A stretch of 32,140 bases of DNA. It comes from Dehalococcoidia bacterium (GTDB lineage: Bacteria; Chloroflexota; Dehalococcoidia; Lucifugimonadales; UBA3495). The notes beneath the pieces were generated by a model, which did not search any database, was not told the DNA's origin, and was given only the letters and a program-made list of their open reading frames with translations. The stretch is from contig JAGWBI010000030.1 in the NCBI GenBank assembly GCA_021295965.1, positions 27,164 to 59,303 on the forward strand, read 5' to 3'. Shown here piece by piece: positions 1 to 7,805 of the stretch (position 1 is the first letter of the stretch; every line of letters starts with the position of its first letter). The translations under genes and the position numbers were made by a program.

Positions 1-81
1 GCGTCTTCGCGCCTTTGCGTTAAATCTCCTGTGCAATGGCCCAACGGGGTAGTTCATACCACCAAACTGGGTACGCGTGCG
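1..81. repeat. Right part of a miniature inverted-repeat element, cut by the window start
   Basis: Positions 63-79 read CAAACTGGGTACGCGTG, the terminal repeat seen at 22776-22794 and 23162-23180. The 60 bases before it resemble the inverted interior of the 23012-23180 element: both carry a CTTTGCGTTAAA block followed by a similarly spaced ATGG-CC and TCAT-CC pattern. I infer that the window opens inside another copy of that element in the opposite orientation. Its other end lies outside the window. Confidence 0.6.
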
Positions 82-93
82 CGAATCGTCCGG

Positions 94-123
94 TTGACAG
101 CGGGAACCGCGCAAACATAGAAT
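94..123 (+). promoter_or_regulatory. Sigma-70-type promoter of the rplU operon
   Basis: A perfect -35 box TTGACA (94-99) is followed after 18 bases by TAGAAT (118-123), five of six matches to the -10 consensus. Transcription would start near 130, leaving a leader of about 20 bases with GGGAG before the rplU ATG. It lies 12 bp downstream of the inverted-repeat element end, so the element borders the promoter without breaking it. Confidence 0.7.
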
Positions 124-149
124 AGTAGGCCGTTTGGGAGATTACCGAA

Positions 150-467
150 ATGGATTACGCAATCGTAAAAACCGGCGGCAAGCAGTACCGCGTTTCACCC
201 GGCGACGTGCTGGACGTGGAACTGCTGGAGGTCCCGGAGGGCAGCACCACCACGCTGGACCAGGTGCTGGCGGTGTCCCGCGACGGCCAGATGCGCTTCG
301 GCGCGCCCACCGTGGACGGCGCCTGCGTCATTGCCGAGGTGCAGTCGCACTACAAAGACCGCAAGGTCATCGTTTACAAGTACAAGGCCAAGACCCGATA
401 CCGCCGCAAGAAGGGGCATCGGCAGAACTACACCCGCATCCGCATCCAGAACATCGACACCCAATAA
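150..467 (+). CDS. rplU: Large ribosomal subunit protein bL21
   Basis: This 105-residue protein opens with the bL21 signature [18 protein letters not shown]. Its C-terminal half is strongly basic ([21 protein letters not shown], residues about 73-93) and ends in the family's RQNYTRIRI segment. bL21 binds 23S rRNA and is part of the 50S subunit. The length matches the usual 100-110 residues. A GGGAG ribosome-binding site sits about 10 bases upstream of the ATG. It is the first gene of an rplU-rpmA-rpmE cluster, the common bL21-bL27 arrangement with bL31 appended, read from the promoter at 94-123. Confidence 0.97.
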   Translation: MDYAIVKTGGKQYRVSPGDVLDVELLEVPEGSTTTLDQVLAVSRDGQMRFGAPTVDGACVIAEVQSHYKDRKVIVYKYKAKTRYRRKKGHRQNYTRIRIQNIDTQ

Positions 468-492
468 GAGCCCCATACCGGAGGATAGCGAC

Positions 493-774
493 ATGGCCCA
501 CAAGAAGGCCGGCGGCAGCACCAACAACGGCCGCGACAGCAACGCAAAACGGCTGGGCGTCAAGAAGTACGGAGGCGAGCGGGTGACCGGCGGCTCCATC
601 ATTGTGCGCCAGCGGGGAACGCGCATCCGCCCCGGCACCAACGTGGGCATGGGCAAGGACTACACCCTGTTCTCCAAGATCGAGGGCCAGGTCACCTACG
701 AATGGGCTGCCAGGGGCAAGCGCCGGGTCAGCGTGTACCCGATGCCCGATGTCGCAGCAGCCACGGCAGCATAG
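493..774 (+). CDS. rpmA: Large ribosomal subunit protein bL27
   Basis: This 93-residue protein starts [16 protein letters not shown], the bL27 N-terminus that reaches toward the peptidyl-transferase centre, and continues with [15 protein letters not shown] and GKDYTLF, all family hallmarks. The start is the ATG at 493, preceded by GGAGG (480-484). An upstream in-frame extension exists but overlaps rplU and lacks family similarity. It lies 25 bp after rplU in the same operon. There is no sign of the cleavable N-terminal extension seen in Firmicutes. The C-terminus is a short Ala-rich tail. Confidence 0.97.
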   Translation: MAHKKAGGSTNNGRDSNAKRLGVKKYGGERVTGGSIIVRQRGTRIRPGTNVGMGKDYTLFSKIEGQVTYEWAARGKRRVSVYPMPDVAAATAA

Positions 775-784
775 AGGCATCGCC

Positions 785-988
785 ATGAAAGCAGAAATAC
801 ATCCTCAGTACTTCAAATCCACCGTCACCTGCTCCTGCGGCAACGTCTTCGAGACCGGCGCGACCAAGCCCGCGCTGCGCGTTGAGATCTGCGGCAAGTG
901 CCACCCGTTCTACACCGGCGAGCAGCGCATCGTGGACACCCAGGGCCGCATCGAACGCTTCAGCCGCCGCTTCAACCTCGACGGTTGA
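785..988 (+). CDS. rpmE: Large ribosomal subunit protein bL31, zinc-binding type
   Basis: This 67-residue protein starts [10 protein letters not shown]. It has the four-cysteine zinc set C16, C18, C36 and C39 (TCSCGN and [10 protein letters not shown]), so it is the zinc-containing C+ form and not the zinc-free paralogue. The RRFN motif near the C-terminus is typical. The start ATG at 785 lies 10 bp after the rpmA stop, so translation is probably coupled. A 20-bp palindrome follows at 1015-1034. Confidence 0.96.
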   Translation: MKAEIHPQYFKSTVTCSCGNVFETGATKPALRVEICGKCHPFYTGEQRIVDTQGRIERFSRRFNLDG

Positions 989-1014
989 TTTCCCATCGCA
1001 TACCGTATCTGCAG

Positions 1015-1034
1015 GGGCGACGCATGCGTCGCCC
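1015..1034. repeat. Perfect 20-bp palindrome after rpmE
   Basis: GGGCGACGCATGCGTCGCCC is identical to its own reverse complement. It would form a GC-rich hairpin 26 bp after the rpmE stop, but no T-run follows, so a rho-independent terminator is not clear. The GGGGCG start relates it to the inverted repeats at 1487-1516 and 14636-14667. Confidence 0.7.
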
Positions 1035-1071
1035 TTATGTGTTTGCGTCAAACCGGGCGGAGGACCGTAAA

Positions 1072-1491
1072 ATGCCGCGCTACATCCCCAAGACCGTCCG
1101 CGAGTATGGCCGCATCTACCTGGAGGAACGGCTGGCCGAACACGGTTGGCAGTGCTTCATAGCCCGCCGCAGTCCCAACGAGGACGAGGTCATCGCCGGC
1201 CGACCGGAGCAGGGCCGGGAGATCCGCCTCAAGTTTCATTCCCAGGAACACAGCCAGGCGGTGCGTTTTTACGATGTGGCCGGGTTAGACTGGGATTGGG
1301 AGTACCTGGTCATCAGCACCTACATCCTGGATGAAACACCGGTGACGTATCTCCTGTCTCAGGACGATGTGCGAGCCGAGGGCCGGCTGGAAGAAGAATT
1401 CAACGGGTCCGCCATAGCCGGATGGCTGCAACCCGACGCCTTCTCCGAGGATACGTTCAGAGAGGCTTGGTACAAACTGGCCGGCGTGTAG
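1072..1491 (+). CDS. Unknown soluble protein, 139 residues
   Basis: I do not recognise this protein. It has no membrane segment or signal peptide and is rich in charged and aromatic residues, with a central stretch of alternating hydrophobics (residues about 65-95). I chose the ATG at 1072 because GGCGGAGGAC lies 8-14 bases upstream; an ATG at 1024 would put the start inside the palindrome. The first third (an IPKTVREYGRIYLEERLAE helix, then CFIARR) looks like a compact alpha-beta fold. The stop codon TAG lies inside the inverted repeat at 1487-1516, so the repeat has become the gene's end. It may belong to the ribosomal transcription unit. Confidence 0.7.
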   Translation: MPRYIPKTVREYGRIYLEERLAEHGWQCFIARRSPNEDEVIAGRPEQGREIRLKFHSQEHSQAVRFYDVAGLDWDWEYLVISTYILDETPVTYLLSQDDVRAEGRLEEEFNGSAIAGWLQPDAFSEDTFREAWYKLAGV

Positions 1492-1516
1492 GGGCGTATA
1501 ATCATACGCCCCTACA
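1487..1516. repeat. Palindromic repeat of the TGTAGGGGCG family
   Basis: TGTAGGGGCGTAT and its exact reverse complement ATACGCCCCTACA (13-bp arms) are separated by AATC. The stop codon of the preceding gene lies in the left arm. The same design, with the same AATC loop, occurs at 14636-14667, showing a dispersed family. It could act as a bidirectional transcript end, though it lacks a T-run. Confidence 0.85.
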
Positions 1517-1555
1517 GGATTCTCCACACGTCCCGATAGTCAAAGGGAGCATTGA

Positions 1556-2503
1556 TTGAGTAGCCAACCTCTGGCGAACCCATCCCAGCCGTCCCGCCCA
1601 CTCTACGGCGGGCAGGCGGTGATCGAAGGCGTGATGATTCGCGGGGTGCGCAACTACAGCCTGGCGGTTCGCCGGCCCGACGGGGACATCTTCTGCACCA
1701 CCGAACCGGTGAGCACCCGGTTCTCCGGCAGGATGCGCCGCATACCCTTCCTGCGCGGCGTGCTGATCCTGGCCGAAACCCTGTGGCTGGGCATGAAATC
1801 GCTGCAACGCTCGGCCATCATCGCCGCCGGCGAGGAGGATACCCAGGGCGAACAGTCAAGCGGCAGCAAATGGGCCATGGGCGCAACCATGGCGATTGCC
1901 CTGGCCCTGGGCATTGGCATCTTCCTGGTGCTGCCCCTGCTGGCGGTGCGTCTTTTGGAGCCTTTCGTAGCGTCCCTGCTGGTGAGCAACCTGATTGAAG
2001 GTATCATCCGGCTGGTCATCCTAGTGGGATACGTGGCTGGAATTTCGATGATGCGGGACATCCGACGGGTGTACGCTTATCACGGCGCCGAGCACATGGC
2101 GGTACATACTTACGAAGCCGGCCAGCCGTTGACGGTGGACAACGTGCGCCGGCATCCCACACCGCACCCGCGCTGTGGCACCGCATTTCTGATAACTGTG
2201 GCCATCGTATCGGTGGCGGCTTTCGCCATTCTGGACGCGGTTCTGGGAACCGAACTGTACTGGCGCGTGCTTTCCCGCATCGTTCCCGTGCCGGTGGTGG
2301 CGGCGGTGAGCTACGAGATCATCCGCTTTGCCGGCGCCCATCGCGGCGCCTGGTTCGGCAGGGTCTTATCGGCGCCGGGTCTCTGGCTGCAGCGGATCAC
2401 TACCCGGCAGCCCGACGAGGACCAGATCGAGGTCGCCATTGCCGCCATGGAGGCCGCGCTGGCAGCGGACGGCCAACCAACGCCGAACCACGCCGACGCC
2501 TGA
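1556..2503 (+). CDS. DUF1385 (YqhQ-like) membrane protein
   Basis: This 315-residue protein has the signatures of the DUF1385 family: YGGQAVIEGVMIRG near the N-terminus, HGAEHMAVHTYEAG around H176-H180 and HPRCGTAFL at 204-212. Conserved His, Glu and Cys suggest a metal site, but the family's biochemical role is not settled. Hydrophobic helices at about 103-135, 140-165, 210-235 and 245-265 make it a membrane protein. The start is TTG at 1556 with AAAGGGAGC upstream; no ATG fits. In many Chloroflexota and Firmicutes this gene neighbours rpmE, prmC and prfA, and here rpmE is close by and prfA-prmC lies elsewhere in the window. Its stop codon lies in a degenerate inverted-repeat end at 2500-2516. 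Confidence 0.85.
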   Translation: MSSQPLANPSQPSRPLYGGQAVIEGVMIRGVRNYSLAVRRPDGDIFCTTEPVSTRFSGRMRRIPFLRGVLILAETLWLGMKSLQRSAIIAAGEEDTQGEQSSGSKWAMGATMAIALALGIGIFLVLPLLAVRLLEPFVASLLVSNLIEGIIRLVILVGYVAGISMMRDIRRVYAYHGAEHMAVHTYEAGQPLTVDNVRRHPTPHPRCGTAFLITVAIVSVAAFAILDAVLGTELYWRVLSRIVPVPVVAAVSYEIIRFAGAHRGAWFGRVLSAPGLWLQRITTRQPDEDQIEVAIAAMEAALAADGQPTPNHADA

Positions 2504-2626
2504 CTGTACCCCGCTGCCATTGCGAAGAGCGCAGCGAGGCGGCAACCTCGTTGCGGCGCCGGTCAATCGGGCATCGACTCCCTTGCCATCCCGACGAGAT
2601 TGCCGCGCTGCGCTCGCAATGACAGG
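2500..2626. repeat. Decayed inverted-repeat element, ATTGCGAG type
   Basis: The left arm GCCATTGCGAAGAGCGCAGC (from 2516) is matched by an inverted right arm around 2592-2626 (GAGATTGCCGCGCTGCGCTC, then GCAATGACAGG). CTGACTGTACCCCGCTG at 2500-2516 resembles the terminal repeat of the 22658-22794 element. No right terminal repeat is visible. It supplies the stop codon of the DUF1385 gene. Confidence 0.6.
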
Positions 2627-2697
2627 TTGACGGCGACGGTGTGGTACATTACGCCCACAACGATTGACGCTATCACGCGGTAAAGCGCAGGTGCAGC

Positions 2698-3048
2698 ATG
2701 GCCGACGTTCCCGATATGCAGATGATCCCCTACCCGACGGCCCAGGAGCCACGCAATTTCGTGGAGCAGGGGTTGCAACGATACAACGAGCTGCTGGAAC
2801 GGCTGGCCGGGCAGATGGACGAGCTGCTGGAGTTGGCGCGAGCCGGTCAGCCCATCGACCCCAACCTGGCGGAGCAGCTGATCTCCCTGCGTGAGTCCCT
2901 GCGGCCCCGGCATGGCCTCTGCATCGACCGGGCCTGCTTCTCGTGCCGGGTGCACGAGGAGGCCATCAAGGAACACGTCCTGCTGTACGTGGACTGGAAG
3001 CTGCCGGGCACGGTGCAGCAGTTGGAACGGCTGAAGAACCGGAACTGA
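2698..3048 (+). CDS. Unknown protein with a C-x4-C-x2-C motif, 116 residues
   Basis: I do not recognise this protein. Residues 20-70 are predicted helical, with a heptad-like run of Leu and Glu (LLERLAGQMDELLELARAG). A cysteine cluster CIDRACFSCRVHEE follows at about 79-92 and could bind metal with the adjacent His. There is no signal peptide. The C-terminus is basic (LERLKNRN). It starts at ATG 2698, following GCAGGTGCAGC, a weak ribosome-binding site. It stands alone 30 bp before the Uma2 gene on the same strand, so co-transcription is likely. Confidence 0.65.
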   Translation: MADVPDMQMIPYPTAQEPRNFVEQGLQRYNELLERLAGQMDELLELARAGQPIDPNLAEQLISLRESLRPRHGLCIDRACFSCRVHEEAIKEHVLLYVDWKLPGTVQQLERLKNRN

Positions 3049-3077
3049 CGCGACTACCCTCTGGGAGCGTAACGCTC

Positions 3078-3857
3078 ATGGTTGCGAAACCCTACAGAAG
3101 GGACTACGACACTCCCCGCGTCCCGGAAGAAGACCCCAACGTCTTCTACCCCGACTCGGATGATGAACCCATGGCCGAAAACGACCACCAGCGCCGTGCC
3201 CTGATCGACATCAGCGAGTCCCTGATCCATCACTACGACGACCGCCCGGACGTGTACGTGTCGGCTGATATATTCGTCTATTATGAGATGAACAACCCCA
3301 ACCGCAACGTGGCGCCGGACGTCCTGGTAACTTTCGGAGTTGAAGACCGTCCGCGCTTTTCCTACTTCGTCTGGCGAGAGGGCAAGGCGCCCGACTTCGT
3401 GCTTGAAATAGCGTCCCCCAACACCTGGCGTCGGGACGCCACCGAAAAGCGGGACATCTACGCCGCCATGGGCGTGACCGAGTACTGGCGTTTCGACCCC
3501 AACCGGGGCCAGTACTTCCGGCGGATGCTGATCGGAGAGCGGCTGAACGACTCCGGCGATTACGAGACCATAACCTTGACCGAAACGGAAGGGGCACTGA
3601 CCGGGTACAGCGCCGTGCTGGGGTTGGACCTGTCTGCCAGGGATGGTGTTTTGAGGATGTACGATCCCGTCAGCCAAACCTGGCTGAGGAACTTCCGGGA
3701 GGAAATAGCGGCGCGACAGATCGCGGAGGAGCGGGCCGAGTTTGCGGAGGGGCGCGCCCAAACCGCGGAGGGGCGGGCTCAGTCGGCTGAAGATCGGGCA
3801 GCGGTGCTGGAACGTATGCTTCGCGAACATGGCATCGAACCGCCCAACGGCGGCTGA
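3078..3857 (+). CDS. Uma2 family (DUF820) putative restriction endonuclease-like protein
   Basis: This 259-residue protein has the Uma2 fold of the PD-(D/E)XK superfamily: an N-terminal ENDHQRRALIDI helix, the NVAPDVLV strand with D81, DFVLEIASP with E110, and K124 in EKRDIYAAMGVTEYW. These fit the usual D-E-K catalytic set. After about residue 200 comes a heptad-like coiled coil with repeated RA-x-AEGRAQ units (positions about 214-248), common in Uma2 proteins of Chloroflexota and Cyanobacteria. The family is usually multi-copy and its role is unclear. The ATG at 3078 lies after GGGAGCGTAACGCTC. The gene ends convergent with the hydrolase on the other strand. Confidence 0.85.
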   Translation: MVAKPYRRDYDTPRVPEEDPNVFYPDSDDEPMAENDHQRRALIDISESLIHHYDDRPDVYVSADIFVYYEMNNPNRNVAPDVLVTFGVEDRPRFSYFVWREGKAPDFVLEIASPNTWRRDATEKRDIYAAMGVTEYWRFDPNRGQYFRRMLIGERLNDSGDYETITLTETEGALTGYSAVLGLDLSARDGVLRMYDPVSQTWLRNFREEIAARQIAEERAEFAEGRAQTAEGRAQSAEDRAAVLERMLREHGIEPPNGG

Positions 3858-3885
3858 CCCCACTATGGACAAAACCCGACGACGG

Positions 3886-5100
3886 CTAGCCGGCCGCCGG
3901 TCGCCGCGCCACCGCTACGATGTGGTACATGTGCCGGTAAAGTTGGCCGGCTCCCCGCAATAGCGATTTCGTGTCCCGGTTGGCGTCGGGACGGACGTGG
4001 CGGAAGATGTCGGTTTCGGTGTAGTACACGGTGATGTCGGGGCGCTGCCGGCGCAGAGTGTCAACCAGGCGACGGGACTCGCCGGCGGGTATCAGCGGGT
4101 CGCCCCGGTCGTGCATCACCCGCATGGCGGTATGCCTGCTCCATTGGCCAACATGCTGGGACGGCGAAATGGAATCGACGCGCTGGTGGAACTCTGCCGG
4201 CATTTGGTCGTACAGCCGCCGGGCCTCTGCGATGCTGCCAACCCCCGCCAGCAACGACAGACCCGCCACTGCCTCGGTGGGTAGCTCTGGCGTCGGTGGG
4301 TGGTAGGAACCGTTAACGTAGGCCCGGGACGCCTCTTGATGGGCCAGCTCATCAAGCGCGTCGTTGAGCATATTGTCATACACCCGGCGCGTCAGCTTAT
4401 CGACCTCCCACAGTACTTCGCCGTCCTCGTAGATGGCGCGGCCGGCGGCGATCTGTACCAGTAGGTCGGGCGTGTCGTAGTAGCCGCCGAAAGCGTTGAC
4501 GAAATCAATGTCGTCAGCGATGCGCCGGTCGGCGGCCGCCACCAGCGCAAATGACGCCCCCACCGAAAAGCCGGCCAGACCAACCCGGTTGGGATCGACA
4601 AATTCCTGCCGGCTGAGATGTTCAAAGGCGGCGACAAGATTGGCGACTTCTTCCGGGTCTATCTGCGCCTGCTCCCCCATGGTGGGCGACCAGTAATACA
4701 TCACCGCAAAACCGGTGCGAGCCAGGGCCTTGCCCAGGTTGATCACGTCCGGGTCGTCGGCGCCGGCGGCGTTGGCCCCCAGGAAGATCAGCACCCCGGC
4801 CCGTCGCTTGCCGTCGGGGATCACGTATATGTCGGCATCACCCTCAAACCCGTCATAACGCCGGAAGTTCACCTTTCGGCGTTCAGGCTCCGCAGCCAGC
4901 CAGGGTTGGATTTTTACCGGGGAAGGCAACACCTCCGCCGCAAAGGCGACAGTATGGATGGCAGTGGCAACGGGGCGATACAGGGTCAGCACGGCGACGA
5001 TGACTACGCCGCCGATTATGGCGGCAACGTAGAGGCGATAGGCAATTCGTCCCAAGGTGCGGGTCATTACGCTTGGAGATTGCCACGCCTGATGAAACAT
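3886..5100 (-). CDS. Membrane-anchored alpha/beta hydrolase
   Basis: A short N-terminal region leads into one hydrophobic helix (YVAAIIGGVVIVAVLTLY, residues about 24-41), so the enzyme is probably held at the outer face of the membrane. The alpha/beta-hydrolase triad is visible: nucleophile S179 in GFSVGAS, D334 in MHDRGDPLIP and H368 in IFRHV. The AAGADD region after a VLIFLGAN strand would form the oxyanion hole. The substrate is unknown. Start choice is uncertain: ATG at 5100 (used here), ATG at 5067, or TTG at 5124; none has a clear ribosome-binding site. An inverted-repeat element lies immediately upstream. Confidence 0.8.
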   Translation of the reverse strand: MFHQAWQSPSVMTRTLGRIAYRLYVAAIIGGVVIVAVLTLYRPVATAIHTVAFAAEVLPSPVKIQPWLAAEPERRKVNFRRYDGFEGDADIYVIPDGKRRAGVLIFLGANAAGADDPDVINLGKALARTGFAVMYYWSPTMGEQAQIDPEEVANLVAAFEHLSRQEFVDPNRVGLAGFSVGASFALVAAADRRIADDIDFVNAFGGYYDTPDLLVQIAAGRAIYEDGEVLWEVDKLTRRVYDNMLNDALDELAHQEASRAYVNGSYHPPTPELPTEAVAGLSLLAGVGSIAEARRLYDQMPAEFHQRVDSISPSQHVGQWSRHTAMRVMHDRGDPLIPAGESRRLVDTLRRQRPDITVYYTETDIFRHVRPDANRDTKSLLRGAGQLYRHMYHIVAVARRPAAG

Positions 5101-5111
5101 GGCAAGAGGCG

Positions 5112-5250
5112 GCGTTGCGTCCAACCCAGTCCGTCATTGCGACCGAAGCATGGCAATCTCGTTGCCTCAGGAGGCAACCCTCAGCGACGAGATTGCCATC
5201 CGCCGCAGGCGGACTGCGCTCCTCACGATGACAAACTGGGTACGAGTGAG
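5112..5250. repeat. Inverted-repeat element, ATTGCGAG type
   Basis: GTCATTGCGACC-GGCAATCTCGT at about 5133-5163 is mirrored by CGACGAGATTGCC through CTCACGATGAC at about 5195-5232. The right end carries CAAACTGGGTACGAGTGAG (5232-5250), the terminal repeat of the element family. The left end has only a degraded match (GCGTCCAACCCAGTC near 5116-5130). It fills the gap between the hydrolase and the transporter gene. Confidence 0.65.
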
Positions 5251-5253
5251 AAC

Positions 5254-6558
5254 CTAAACCCGCACCCGGCTGATCATCCCGGCCGATATGAGCCGCGTGG
5301 CCGCCATCACCAGGAACACGATGGGCCAGGGACTGCCGGTCATGTCCAGCAGGACGCTGAATATCAGCGCCTGGGCGCCGGCGTAGAGATAGCCGTGGGC
5401 GTCCAGCACGCCGGCCCCGGTGCCGGCCATCTTGCGACCCGAAAGGTCCACGGAGATGGTGGAGATCAGCGACACGCCCATGCTGATGCCGCCCCAAAGC
5501 ATCAAAGCCGCGCCCAGCCAGGCGTTTGACGGCGGCGCGATGGCGATTGCCACCAGCGCGGCGGCGGAGAAGAAACAGGATGCGAGCACCAGCGGGCGGC
5601 GGCGACTCCCCAGCAACTTGTCGGAGATGAAGCCGGACATGGGCGGCGCGATCAAATAGCCCAGGGGCAGCAGGAAGGTGATGAGCACCGTCTGCGTTAT
5701 TTCCAGGCCGCCAGCCTCGAAGTAGTATAAGGGCACCCAGGTGGTGAGGCCGTAGCGGGCCACATTCTCCAGCCCCTTGACGTGGCAGGCCAGCTGGAAA
5801 CGGGAGTTGGTCAGCAGCAGCTTATAGGGGCCCAAACCTCTCAACTCTTCTTCGCTGACCGACTCGGGAGCGGCGGATATCTGGTCCTCCTCAACGTACT
5901 CGGGCAACCCCACGTCGCGGGGACGGTCGCGGGTGAGGAAGTAAAAGGCGACGCCCAGTACCAGGATGATTAGCGGCGGATAGCGGAAGGCGGCGCGCCA
6001 ACCCCACTCGGCGGCCACCCAGCTGCTCAGCCACCACATCAGCAGCATCGACCCTCCGGAGATCGTGCCGACGAAACCCATGGCGATGCCCCGCTCCCGT
6101 CGCGGCCACCACTGGCTGATCATGCTGATGGCCGGCGACCAGCAGGCGGCGTTGACGAATCCGGCCAGTCCCCAGGGAATCGCAAAGCCGACCGCCGAGG
6201 TGCCGAACGATGCCGCCCAGTTGAAAACGGTGGTGAACACCGCGCCCAGCGTAACCCAGAGGCGCAGCCCGTATGCCTCCGACATCCGCCCGTGCACCAG
6301 GTCGCCAAGGGCGAACCCCCATAGCAGCATGGCGTTGATGACGCCGATCTCAATGTTGGTGAGCTGCAGGTCGTCCTTGATCAGCGGCGACGTGGGCCAG
6401 AAGTTGAACCGCCCGGTATAGACGAACAAGTAGAAGGCGCAGAACGAAATCAGTACCTGCCACTTCCAGCGGTGGTAACGCCGGGGCAGGTCGTCGTAAG
6501 CCATCGGGCCGCCGGTCTCGGCAGACAATGGCGAAGCGGGCTGGCGAGGAGTTACCAT
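5254..6558 (-). CDS. MFS transporter, organophosphate:phosphate antiporter-like
   Basis: About twelve hydrophobic helices make this a major facilitator protein of about 434 residues. The FYLFVYTGRFNFWPTSPLI segment in the first helix and GDLVHGRMSEAYGLR (the cytoplasmic loop between helices 2 and 3) resemble the GlpT/UhpT (OPA) branch, which moves organic anions. WWPRRERGIAMGF is the loop between helices 4 and 5. A charged central loop (about residues 220-255) divides the halves. The substrate cannot be told. The start may be ATG 6558 (used) or ATG 6504, closer to the conserved YHRWKWQVLISF. It is co-directional with the hydrolase and the VOC gene. Confidence 0.87.
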   Translation of the reverse strand: MVTPRQPASPLSAETGGPMAYDDLPRRYHRWKWQVLISFCAFYLFVYTGRFNFWPTSPLIKDDLQLTNIEIGVINAMLLWGFALGDLVHGRMSEAYGLRLWVTLGAVFTTVFNWAASFGTSAVGFAIPWGLAGFVNAACWSPAISMISQWWPRRERGIAMGFVGTISGGSMLLMWWLSSWVAAEWGWRAAFRYPPLIILVLGVAFYFLTRDRPRDVGLPEYVEEDQISAAPESVSEEELRGLGPYKLLLTNSRFQLACHVKGLENVARYGLTTWVPLYYFEAGGLEITQTVLITFLLPLGYLIAPPMSGFISDKLLGSRRRPLVLASCFFSAAALVAIAIAPPSNAWLGAALMLWGGISMGVSLISTISVDLSGRKMAGTGAGVLDAHGYLYAGAQALIFSVLLDMTGSPWPIVFLVMAATRLISAGMISRVRV

Positions 6559-6634
6559 TCGTAGGGGCTTGGCAAATGACAAACCGCCGCTGCCGGTGGG
6601 GCGGCGGCGGCGGCGTTGTGGTGCGGCTGGTGGA

Positions 6635-7114
6635 TTATCGCTTGCTGTGCAGCAGTTCCTTGGCCTCGTTCAGCAGCTCTTCATCGCTGCGGGAGAGGTC
6701 CAGGGGATCGCCGTGGGGCTGGGGAACCGGGAAACCGGTCTTGTAGTACAGCTCGATGCGGTTGCCCTCGGGGTCGAAGAAGTACATCCCAAAGGCATTG
6801 CCATGGCTGACGATGCGGTCGATGGTGACGTTTTCCTCATCGATGCGGGCTTTGAATTCACGCATATCCTGAATGGAGGGGACGGCGAAGGATATCTGCT
6901 GAATGACCTTGGCGTCGTCGGAGGTGACGCGACCTTCCATCAGCACGAACTCATGGTGCTCGGCCACGGGATCGGAACTCATGAACACCATGCGGCGTTG
7001 TTCCAGGTCTTCATCGGCGATCTTCAGCCCCAGCACGCGGCTGTAGAAATCGCGCATATTCATAAGGTCGGTGGCGTAGATGCCTACGTGTCCAAGTCCG
7101 GCAATCTGGGCCAT
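6635..7114 (-). CDS. VOC superfamily protein, extradiol dioxygenase/glyoxalase-like
   Basis: This 159-residue protein has two beta-alpha-beta-beta-beta modules of the vicinal oxygen chelate fold. Candidate metal ligands are H9 (GLGHVGIYATD), H53 or H54 (AEHHEFVLM) and E121 (GNRIELYY), matching the His-His-Glu set of type I extradiol dioxygenases. The length fits single-domain members. The DPEGNRIELY motif is typical of the catechol-2,3-dioxygenase-like branch. AGGAGG lies 6 bases before the ATG, fixing the start. The substrate is unknown. Neighbouring transport and oxidoreductase genes suggest catabolism of small organic compounds. Confidence 0.88.
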   Translation of the reverse strand: MAQIAGLGHVGIYATDLMNMRDFYSRVLGLKIADEDLEQRRMVFMSSDPVAEHHEFVLMEGRVTSDDAKVIQQISFAVPSIQDMREFKARIDEENVTIDRIVSHGNAFGMYFFDPEGNRIELYYKTGFPVPQPHGDPLDLSRSDEELLNEAKELLHSKR

Positions 7115-7187
7115 GTCAGTACCTCCTGAGAGTGGTCGAATATTGGGGCAACGGTAGTTTAGAGCGACGGGTATGTCAAGTGAATGC

Positions 7188-7313
7188 GATACTCATGCAG
7201 GGCCTGTGCAAAGTAATCGGCCTCATTGGTTTCCGCTCATCCTGAGCTTGTCGAAGGATGCCACCGTTGCCGGAGTGGCTAAAGAGACTTTGCACAAGCC
7301 TTGATGCTCATGC
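7188..7313. mobile_element. Miniature inverted-repeat element with flanking duplication
   Basis: GGCCTGTGCAAAGT (7201-7214) and ACTTTGCACAAGCC (7287-7300) are inverted repeats matching at 13 of 14 positions, 100 bp outer to outer. They are flanked by GATACTCATGC (7188-7198) and GATGCTCATGC (7303-7313), a direct repeat matching 10 of 11. Inside is a second inverted repeat, CATCCTGAGCTTGTCGAAGGATG-like, at about 7238-7260. No coding capacity. Confidence 0.6.
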
Positions 7314-7330
7314 GTAACACATTGCGCAGC

Positions 7331-7442
7331 CTGTCATTGCGAGCGAAACGCGGCAATCTCGTGCCGGAAGCACGGTTCATACCGGCAAGACAAACCACAC
7401 CTCAACGAGATCGCCACGTCGTTACGCTCCTCGCGATGACAA
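7331..7442. repeat. Inverted-repeat element, ATTGCGAG type
   Basis: GTCATTGCGAGCG with GGCAATCTCGT (7333-7363) is mirrored by ACGAGATCGCC through CTCCTCGCGATGACAAAG (about 7407-7443). The left flank CTCATGCGTAACACATTG (from 7307) partly matches the family's terminal repeat. Together with the element at 7188-7313 it fills the 370-bp gap before the next gene. Confidence 0.6.
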
Positions 7443-7484
7443 AGTGCGCAGGCTTGGGAATGCGACTCCCCCAACGCGCCGCAG

Positions 7485-7805
7485 TCAGCGGTCCAGCCCC
7501 AGCCGGCTCCGGCATTCGTAGTACACGGCTTCCAGGAACCCGCCCGCATAGTGCTGGTGGCTGAAGGTGACGCCGTTGGCCGATGCGTCCGACCGGGCGG
7601 CTTCGTACAGCCGCACGGCCGCGGCGTTGTCGTAGGGGAAGGGTATCGGCCCCATGTAATGCTCGAAGTCCTCAATATCGGCCCACGCCACCAGTTCGTG
7701 CATTGCGGCGTCGTTTTTCGCCCAATGCTCGCCGTCGTGCTGGCCGCGCATGAGACACCACGCCGGCAGGTCGTCGGGCGGCTGCAACCCTTCCCCCAGC
7801 GACAT
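7485..7805 (-). CDS. Small unknown protein coupled to the LLM oxidoreductase
   Basis: I do not recognise this 106-residue protein. It is soluble and rich in aromatic and His residues (MRGQHDGEHWAKND, FEHYMGPIPFPYDN, FSHQHYAGGFLEAVYYEC). Its ATG shares one base with the TAA of the upstream gene (TAATG), so translation is coupled and a shared function with the F420-dependent enzyme is likely. It could be an accessory or substrate-handling protein; nothing in the sequence settles that. Confidence 0.7.
   Translation of the reverse strand: MSLGEGLQPPDDLPAWCLMRGQHDGEHWAKNDAAMHELVAWADIEDFEHYMGPIPFPYDNAAAVRLYEAARSDASANGVTFSHQHYAGGFLEAVYYECRSRLGLDR

Noticed and set aside
1015-1034. Rho-independent terminator after rpmE
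   Set aside because: The stem is strong but has no T-run, and it belongs to a repeat type found elsewhere, so I listed it as a repeat.
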